From assembly GCA_900074885.1 (NCBI GenBank), contig FJUW01000007.1:796704-860703 (forward strand): a stretch of DNA of 64,000 nucleotides. The letters run 5' to 3'. The stretch comes from Rhynchosporium graminicola. Lineage: Eukaryota; Ascomycota; Leotiomycetes; Helotiales; Ploettnerulaceae. The translations under genes were made by a program, and so were the position numbers. Under the pieces are notes generated by a model. The model made no database searches, was not told where the DNA came from, and saw nothing but the letters and a program-made list of their open reading frames with translations. Below, one piece after another: positions 57,843 to 64,000 of this stretch; position 1 is the first letter of the stretch, and each line of letters begins with the position of its first letter.

Positions 57843-59731
57843 ACTGGGAGCTGTCAGGTTGGAGAGGAGAAGAAGGTTGTGGTAATGAGAATATGACTCG
57901 ACCGACAAGCTTACTAAATAAACCTTAATCTGCACTTACTACTTAGAAGTGAAAAAGCAAACCACCGAAAACGTGTTCAACATTCATCGGAAATAATATC
58001 AAGCAAATTAAGGATCACGATCATTCGCTAGTATACTATACTCCCTGTTAACACAACATTTTACACGTAATCCCAATCGAGATCAAAAACAACACCTCCC
58101 CTCACTCAGGAACAGTTGATCTTGAGCAAAGAAGCGAGCGCGCCTCTCCTCCGTTCCACTAAAAACCTCTTTCCCACAACTATCTAAGCATATAATGATT
58201 TTCTGTCATCAACATCCACTAGGCATACTCACCAAGATGTTGAAAGCAGTCAAGGAATGATCACTACGGGTTTCTCAATTACTTCGCCGGAGACGAAATT
58301 GTCTGGCCTCGATATCTGGAACTCGTAACAGCGGCAATAGATCCACTTGGGGCTTTTCCCATAATATTTTTCGGAATCGATTGAAATTTCGCTCATGAGG
58401 CCACAAGGCACACATACATATCGTACCAAAACACACGTATGCGCTTTTGCTCGCTAAGCAATTGACTTCGAGAAATACATCTGAAGGTTTAAAAAGTGAT
58501 GAATTACACTACGAATCCACCCACGAGTGGAAATCGAAGAAATACGTTCGAATCAGAATAATTATATACGAGTTAGCGTCTATATAATCAAATTTATTAA
58601 TCGTATGGACACTCGTAGCTTTACAGGTGAGTATAGCTTCTAGGAGTAGAAAACTCGCTTGAATCAAGGTAGGTAAAGTGGCATACGTGCCTAACACACT
58701 GTTGTTTCCAATAGGTGCCTTGGTGCCTCATGACCTTTCAAACGATTCCTATATAAGTATTTCGCGATGTTGCTGTGAACATCAAGAGTGCTTGTCGCTC
58801 GCCGTAGACCTCTTTACGCGCTCGGAAGAAGCTCATCCAACCATCCCATCTGCACGACCCCTGGAGTCCAGCTCCAGCCACTCAGATTTAGACCGGTCGC
58901 GTTTTGATATTTCCTTTTTCCTCATAACAAAGAGCCACAGGGAGCAGAAGATGAAACGATTATTACCGAATTCGGCATTTGTTTTGATCTGGCCTTGCAT
59001 TCGACCTTCGTCCTGAGGGCAAAGTCGCGATACTGGAGCGCGACGTGAGGTTGGGGATTCTGGTAGCTGCTGCACTGCACAGCACTGTAGTGGAGAGGAG
59101 AGGGATTTCGAGCGTGCTTAGGATTTCCTCAACACTGTACTCCTTCCCTCCTTTCTATTTCTCTTCATAAAATGATCTTTTCAACAGTCTATTTCAATTT
59201 CAAAATATCAACATATAATTCTGTTTGTTGATATATATTCTGTTCATTGAACGTGAGGTCCAGAATCTAGCTTTAGCGCTGCATCCGGTTTAGCGCAAGG
59301 CTCCTTAATCAAGTTCACCCGTCTCTCATCCAGATCTCCTAACAACTGCCCGGGTCCCGCTTGTCGACACATCAATAACCACGCCCAATTCAAGATCTCG
59401 AAGACAACGGCTGGAGCGTGGCGGAGGATCCTTCCCGTTCGAACTGCAGATGATGCGATCTTGAAGAAGGCTGAGGAACCATTACCATAGCTTTGGTCGA
59501 AGATAGAGGCGATTGCGGTGGCAGGGCAACAATTGCATAATTGTCAACAACCTCTTCCTACAACACGACTACCGCGCGCAGCGACACCATTGCATTGCTC
59601 ATAGCTTTGAAGACCCTGTAAGCTCCATTGATCAATATCGAGTCGTCGATAGCTGTGCAAAACGCCAGGCCTGAGATCAAGCTTCGGGCACATTATCGCG
59701 CTCCACCTCTCCAGACCCAATAAACAACACA
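57843..59731. other. intergenic between invertase and CDH1
   Basis: No gene is seen. It contains a partial inverted-repeat end near 58282-58311 and the CDH1 promoter. Polypurine/pyrimidine bias is mild. Confidence 0.5.
58282..58311. repeat. right end of an inverted-repeat family copy
   Basis: CTTCGCCGGAGACGAAATTG then TCTGGCCTCG is an almost consensus right end. No left end is clear upstream. Confidence 0.5.
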
Positions 59732-61810
59732 ATGGGGGCTCAAGAAGAACTGTTCAGCCCTGGAATATCCCGCGCGCATGTTGCGAAATCTTCGAATTCC
59801 TTGAACACAACAATTGTAGCCACTCCACCCCGCAGTGCGACCCCTCCTCCGGCAATTGAGAGGAGGAGGTCAGATCGGAAACCGGTAGAGGAAATCGCGC
59901 AACACAGCAGAGCGTCCGGAACACCTGGTGCAGATGCGGTCGACCCGAGTGCTTTGAGCAAAGCGCTTTTAAGGGAATTTGAAGATGCGGGAAGGCCGCG
60001 AGATGTAACGCCTGGGGGGAGCCCAAGCAGGAAGCGGCAGCGGGTGTATGGTGACAGGTGAGAACAGTTTATTTTCTTTTCAAGGTGAACGGTAGAATCC
60101 GGGGACAGGAAGCCGAATGGGTGTGAGACTGGATACGGAATTTCGAATCTGAACGTCACGAAATATGCTAGCCTGGGACCAGGCTCTTTTCTGCACTAAC
60201 CTCGCGAATCACCTGGAAATTCTGGGACAAATGAATGCTGACTGCTCTAGATTCATTCCAAATCGAGAAGGACAAGATCTTCAAGCCAGTTTCAGTTTAC
60301 TTCATGATGATGGGTCGCCAGCAACACCGTCGAAGCAGAAAAAGCGTACTCCACATGGCGAGCTTCATTTCCAAAAGAGTAAGCAACAACTGGATCTACC
60401 GCATATTACTCATGACTGACATGAAATGCAGCTGAAGAAGCAAATCGCACATTTTCGACGTTATTACGACATGAGATTTTCGATACAACAATACCTCAAC
60501 CCACGCCTCCAGATCTTTCACCGGATCCATCTTCATTACCTTCCTCGCACAACACGACCACACATGACCCGACAAGATCGCATACACCTCCTAATAATTC
60601 ATCTAGTACATCCCTTCCCGCCTCAATGACTCCATCAACTCCTCACAAGAATTTATTTACGTACATGTCACCTCGGCATCACACCAATATTGCCGGACAT
60701 CCTACACCTTCCAGAACGCCTCAAAGCCGGCACGGGCCACATTTGGACTCCAGATCAGAGCTCTACAGTCTATCTCCTGTACGGCTTGGGAGCCAGCAAA
60801 TGCTGTTAAGTCCGAGGAAACAGCCTCGTGCCGTCAGCAAAGTTCCGTACAAGGTTTTAGACGCACCAGATTTAGCAGACGATTTCTATCTGAACCTCGT
60901 AGATTGGGGAAGCAGCAATGTTCTCGGTGTCGGCCTTGGAAGTTGTGTTTACATGTGGAATTCTCAATCCGGCCGTGTCAACAAGCTATGCGAGCTCCAG
61001 GATGACACGGTCACGAGTGTTTCATGGATTCAGCGAGGGTCTCATATTGCCATCGGCACAGGCAAAGGACTTGTTCAGATATGGGATGCTGAGAAAGTAC
61101 GACGTCTGAGGACTATGACTGGTCATACAGCACGAGTCGGAGCTCTGGCCTGGAATGATCACATACTAACTTCTGGCTCCCGTGATCGCTTAATATACCA
61201 CCGCGACGTTCGAGCACCGGATCAATGGCTACGCAAGCTAGTAGGACATAAACAAGAAGTCTGTGGCTTACGATGGAATTGCGAAGACGGTCAACTCGCT
61301 TCCGGTGGTAACGACAACAAGCTGATGGTCTGGGACAAGCTTAACGAGACTCCTCTCTGGAAATTTAGTGAACATACCGCAGCTGTAAAAGCCATCGCCT
61401 GGTCTCCTCATCAACGCGGCCTTCTCGCATCAGGTGGTGGAACAGCAGATAGAAGGATTATCTTCCACGATACATTACGAGGTACGGTCATCAACGAGAT
61501 CGATACCGGCTCGCAAGTCTGCAACCTCGCCTGGAGCAAAAACAGTAATGAGATCGTCAGTACGCACGGCTATTCCCAGAACCAGATCGTGGTATGGAAA
61601 TACCCTAGCATGACACAAGTTGTTAGCTTGACGGGACATACGTATCGTGTTCTGTACCTGGCTATGAGCCCTGATGGTCGAGTCGTGGTGACTGGAGCTG
61701 GTGATGAGACATTACGCTTTTGGAACGTCTTTGGCAGGAAACCTGGACAGAGAGAGGAAGGTGATGCAGGAGGTGGTGGGAAGCTTGGGGACTGGGGTGT
61801 AATTAGGTGA
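59732..61810 (+). CDS. CDH1: APC/C activator Cdh1 (Fizzy-related)
   Basis: Three exons (59732-60057, 60251-60378, 60432-61810) with introns of 193 and 53 bp give 610 residues. The N-terminal part is disordered and Ser/Pro-rich with many CDK-type SP/TP sites. The C-box is DRFIPNR at about residues 108-114, and its Arg codon is split by intron 1. A WD40 propeller runs from about 290 to 590 (DFYLNLVDWGSSNVLGVGL at the entry; TSGSRDRLIYHRDVR; SGGNDNKLMVWDK; HTYRVLYLAMSPDG; GAGDETLRFWNVFG). The C-terminal Ile-Arg tail that docks on APC3 is present. Cdh1 activates the anaphase-promoting complex from late mitosis through G1. Segments FSEHTAAVKAIAWSPH and QRGLLASGGGTADRRI separate it from Cdc20. The start is the first ATG of the spliced frame. 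Confidence 0.95.
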
Positions 61811-62717
61811 AAGACATCAAGCTATTTTGGCTTTGCACTCATTCTACCCAAGTCACCAGATACGCGCCGGTTTTAAGTATCAGGCGAAAGAAAGGACGGG
61901 GACAGGTTGATCGTTCGAACTTACATGCATGACTGGCGTTCTCGGAATGCGTCGATACGATACGAAACCGGATCAGCGCGGGCACGTGTATTCAAGATTC
62001 AACGAGGAGCATCGGACAGGCGAGTGGGCGGGGTGTGTTTACCTCGCTTCCCAAACTACACAATTTTGGGAGATATTTGCTGCATTTGCTTTGCATGGAA
62101 AGGTCAATGGAAAGCATGGGATGGGATGGGATGGGATGGAATGGGACCGGGGGTGCCGCCACTGCCATCATATATGAGGATGGCTGGCTGCTTGCTGGTA
62201 TAATAGCTAGTTAGCTATTGGCCGGATATAGGCATGGCAAATCTCACTCGATTACCTACCGATGAATTTTTTTCGGCTTTGTTCATGATATGATTTAATT
62301 GACTCATGAATCACTTGAGACTTGAGTGAAGTCAAAATCCTGGAATTAGGAGTGATGAAGATTGTATCCCCACTCAGTTGGATGGGTGATGATAGTTTCA
62401 ATTGTGAACTTGTAATAGTAAAAGGTATTCAAGGCAGTTCCATTCCCACGAAGCGTAAAATACTGAAATCAATCCTAAACGCCGTGGTATATATCGTCTC
62501 TGCCTCGTTCAATGCTAGATAGACCCAACCCATCCCAAACAGGCGGAAGGAATGAGAAATGATAACAAAAATTCAATCGACCTCGCTCGCCAGACTCGCC
62601 TATGTTGTAACCCAAATTGGGCCAAAAAAGAGACAGCCAAACAATGCAATTTCGTCCGCAGGTGCGCCTGGCCGTTCCCTCTGAAAAGCAGAAACATGTA
62701 ACGAGAAAAAATGACGG
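61811..62717. other. intergenic between CDH1 and GPC1 (convergent)
   Basis: The two genes end toward each other. A short ATGGG tandem repeat lies at 62116-62145. No other feature is seen. Confidence 0.5.
62116..62145. repeat. ATGGG pentamer repeat
   Basis: About five to six ATGGG units in tandem, with one ATGGA variant. Confidence 0.85.
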
Positions 62718-64000
62718 TTAGAGTCCCATTCGGTGTGGCAAATCTCCGATCTTCCGCTCGCGCGCAACGTCCTTGGCTCCACCATCCATATCCATAGCTG
62801 AGCTTCCGATCTGTTCGTTCAGCAGTGGTATTCTATCCACGCTGTTGCTTCTAGCGTGATTCTTGTTGTCGCTACTACCCTCCATTACAGCGCCTAAATC
62901 AGCACTTGCCTCCGTCCTAGGCGTCATAAGAGGCGAAGTCATCATATCTGGGCTATTCTGCCACTTCAATACCTCTTTCTTCATAGCTTCAAGTTCGTTC
63001 TGGAACCGTTTTCCGAATACATCGATGTAATAGGTGGCGCCGTTGTATACAGACCAGCAGAACACAGCCATCAAGAAACTAGCTGATGCGTAGCGGTACC
63101 AGAACCACAATGGGCATGGGAGCATGGTAGCTACAGCGTATGAGTACTGGATGAACATGAATGCTGGCTCTTGCAGGGAATTGGGAAGCGAGAGAACGAG
63201 TTTGCCGATCCAGGCTTTAGAATAGGATTTCCGGAGCCAGGTGAAGGACGTTGGGCGGCCGGCGGCGATCTTCTCGCGACGTCGAACGGTGATGAGGAAG
63301 TGGTAGGATAGTTGCCAGACTGCGTATGGGATCGTAGACCATAACGTCATGGCCAAGAGGCCGTAATGGGTCTTTGAGCCTGGTGGTGAGGTCTTGATCG
63401 TATAGATTGCTGAGAACCGGTCTTGTTGGTGGGCTGGAGTGATGAGATGAACCAGGCAGTGTAAAGTTACGCAGGGCATAATGTGGATGAAAAGACTGGT
63501 GACCTTGTCGAAACTGTGGAAAACCATGCTGTTCCTCCACATGGCTATGGCAATCGCATTGTTTCCAAACGCCAGGCAGTATGTGCTGATGAAGAGTCGT
63601 TTGGAGTTCGGGAAGAACCATATAGTGAGGACACACAGGAAGTTGACAAAATAGCATAAATCGGCCAAGAAGTAGTGGTATCCTCGCTTGTAGTAGGTGT
63701 AGTATCGGATGGGCATGAAGTAGAGAAGCTGCGCAGTGTACCAGTAGTGAAAGTATTCTGGATAGCCTCCGATCAGGTACCCGCTAACCAGGACATTGAG
63801 AACGCCGCAAATGAATGCAAACTTCTCTCGAGCTGTGACAACCTTCGTATCGTTCCATCGTCTCCCAAGTCTGTCGACATTCTCTCGCATCTTCTTCCGG
63901 TATCTTTCCAACTGCTCGTCTGCCGTGGGTACTCGTCTTCGCCACTGTTCTACCACTCGGTCTTTGGCGTAAGAGCCTCGTGTCTTCAGGGCATCGCGCT
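62718..64000 (-). CDS. GPC1: glycerophosphocholine acyltransferase Gpc1, 5' end beyond the window
   Basis: The minus-strand frame is open for at least 427 codons from the right edge to the stop at 62718, and the frame upstream of 63956 still lacks a start. The start is outside the window, so the protein is partial. Family blocks include FAFICGVLNVLVSGYLIGG, YPEYFHYWYTAQLLYFMPIR, YYTYYKRGYHYFLADLCYF, AIAMWRNSMVF, WQLSYHFLITVRRR and FMFIQYSYAVATMLPCPLWF. Six to eight hydrophobic segments alternate with short loops. This is the fungal/plant GPC acyltransferase (formerly DUF2838), which acylates glycerophosphocholine to lyso-PC for phosphatidylcholine remodelling in the ER. The C-terminal 90 residues are a Ser/Met-rich cytosolic tail. 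Confidence 0.9.
   Translation of the reverse strand, partial: RDALKTRGSYAKDRVVEQWRRRVPTADEQLERYRKKMRENVDRLGRRWNDTKVVTAREKFAFICGVLNVLVSGYLIGGYPEYFHYWYTAQLLYFMPIRYYTYYKRGYHYFLADLCYFVNFLCVLTIWFFPNSKRLFISTYCLAFGNNAIAIAMWRNSMVFHSFDKVTSLFIHIMPCVTLHCLVHLITPAHQQDRFSAIYTIKTSPPGSKTHYGLLAMTLWSTIPYAVWQLSYHFLITVRRREKIAAGRPTSFTWLRKSYSKAWIGKLVLSLPNSLQEPAFMFIQYSYAVATMLPCPLWFWYRYASASFLMAVFCWSVYNGATYYIDVFGKRFQNELEAMKKEVLKWQNSPDMMTSPLMTPRTEASADLGAVMEGSSDNKNHARSNSVDRIPLLNEQIGSSAMDMDGGAKDVARERKIGDLPHRMGL

Noticed and set aside
1..64000. CRISPR array, prokaryotic operons, or 5S/other rRNA genes
   Set aside because: Gene structure is spliced eukaryotic; no regularly spaced repeats and no rRNA-like sequence seen.

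Overview
The window looks like nuclear DNA of a filamentous ascomycete (Pezizomycotina). Genes carry short introns of about 48-126 bp (374 bp in the ribosomal protein gene) with GT..AG ends. The gene set includes fungal families such as GH55 glucanase, GH32 invertase, a HET-domain relic, Vam7 and Gpc1, and the intergenic DNA holds many decayed repeats. A Leotiomycete is my guess from overall protein flavour, but the sequence alone does not prove it. I reconstructed fifteen protein-coding genes by hand-splicing; fourteen have both ends in the window and Gpc1 is cut by the right edge. I also find one intronless tRNA-Arg(UCG).

Layout. 0-3 kb: thymidylate synthase with an MCB-type ACGCGT box, and a Ure2-like glutathione S-transferase (both +). 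5.1-7.3 kb: an unknown membrane-anchored coiled-coil protein (-). 7.3-13.3 kb: gene-poor. 13.3-16.6 kb: the vacuolar SNARE Vam7 and the microtubule plus-end protein EB1/Mal3 (both -). 17.5-20.3 kb: a secreted GH55 exo-beta-1,3-glucanase (-). 20.3-27.8 kb: gene-poor, with a decayed HET-domain gene and the tRNA. 27.8-29.2 kb: a CAD/ADH6-type zinc alcohol dehydrogenase (-). 30.0-33.7 kb: an Nto1-like EPL1-PHD-ePHD protein of histone acetyltransferase complexes (-). 33.7-38.9 kb: gene-poor. 38.9-43.8 kb: a conserved fungal protein of unknown function and dynactin p62 (both +). 44.0-45.1 kb: ribosomal protein eS7 (-). 46.2-48.4 kb: an F-box/WD40 protein (-). 49.6-50.1 kb: a small four-helix membrane protein (+). 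50.1-55.8 kb: gene-poor. 55.8-57.8 kb: GH32 invertase (+). 59.7-61.8 kb: the APC/C activator Cdh1 (+). 62.7 kb to the edge: glycerophosphocholine acyltransferase Gpc1 (-), cut at its 5' end.

The genes do not form one pathway or an evident biosynthetic cluster. They are mostly housekeeping genes (cell cycle, cytoskeleton, chromatin, translation, lipid, vacuole) with two secreted carbohydrate-active enzymes. The most interesting unlabelled signal is a dispersed family of short (about 180-360 bp) inverted-repeat elements. Their termini share a core close to TTCGTCTCCGGCGAAG followed outward by a CGAGGC-type end. I see five copies with both ends and several partial or decayed ones, all in intergenic DNA, one of them about 50 bp beyond a stop codon. 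A second, unrelated 518 bp element with 28 bp terminal inverted repeats flanked by TA lies at 54.7-55.2 kb.
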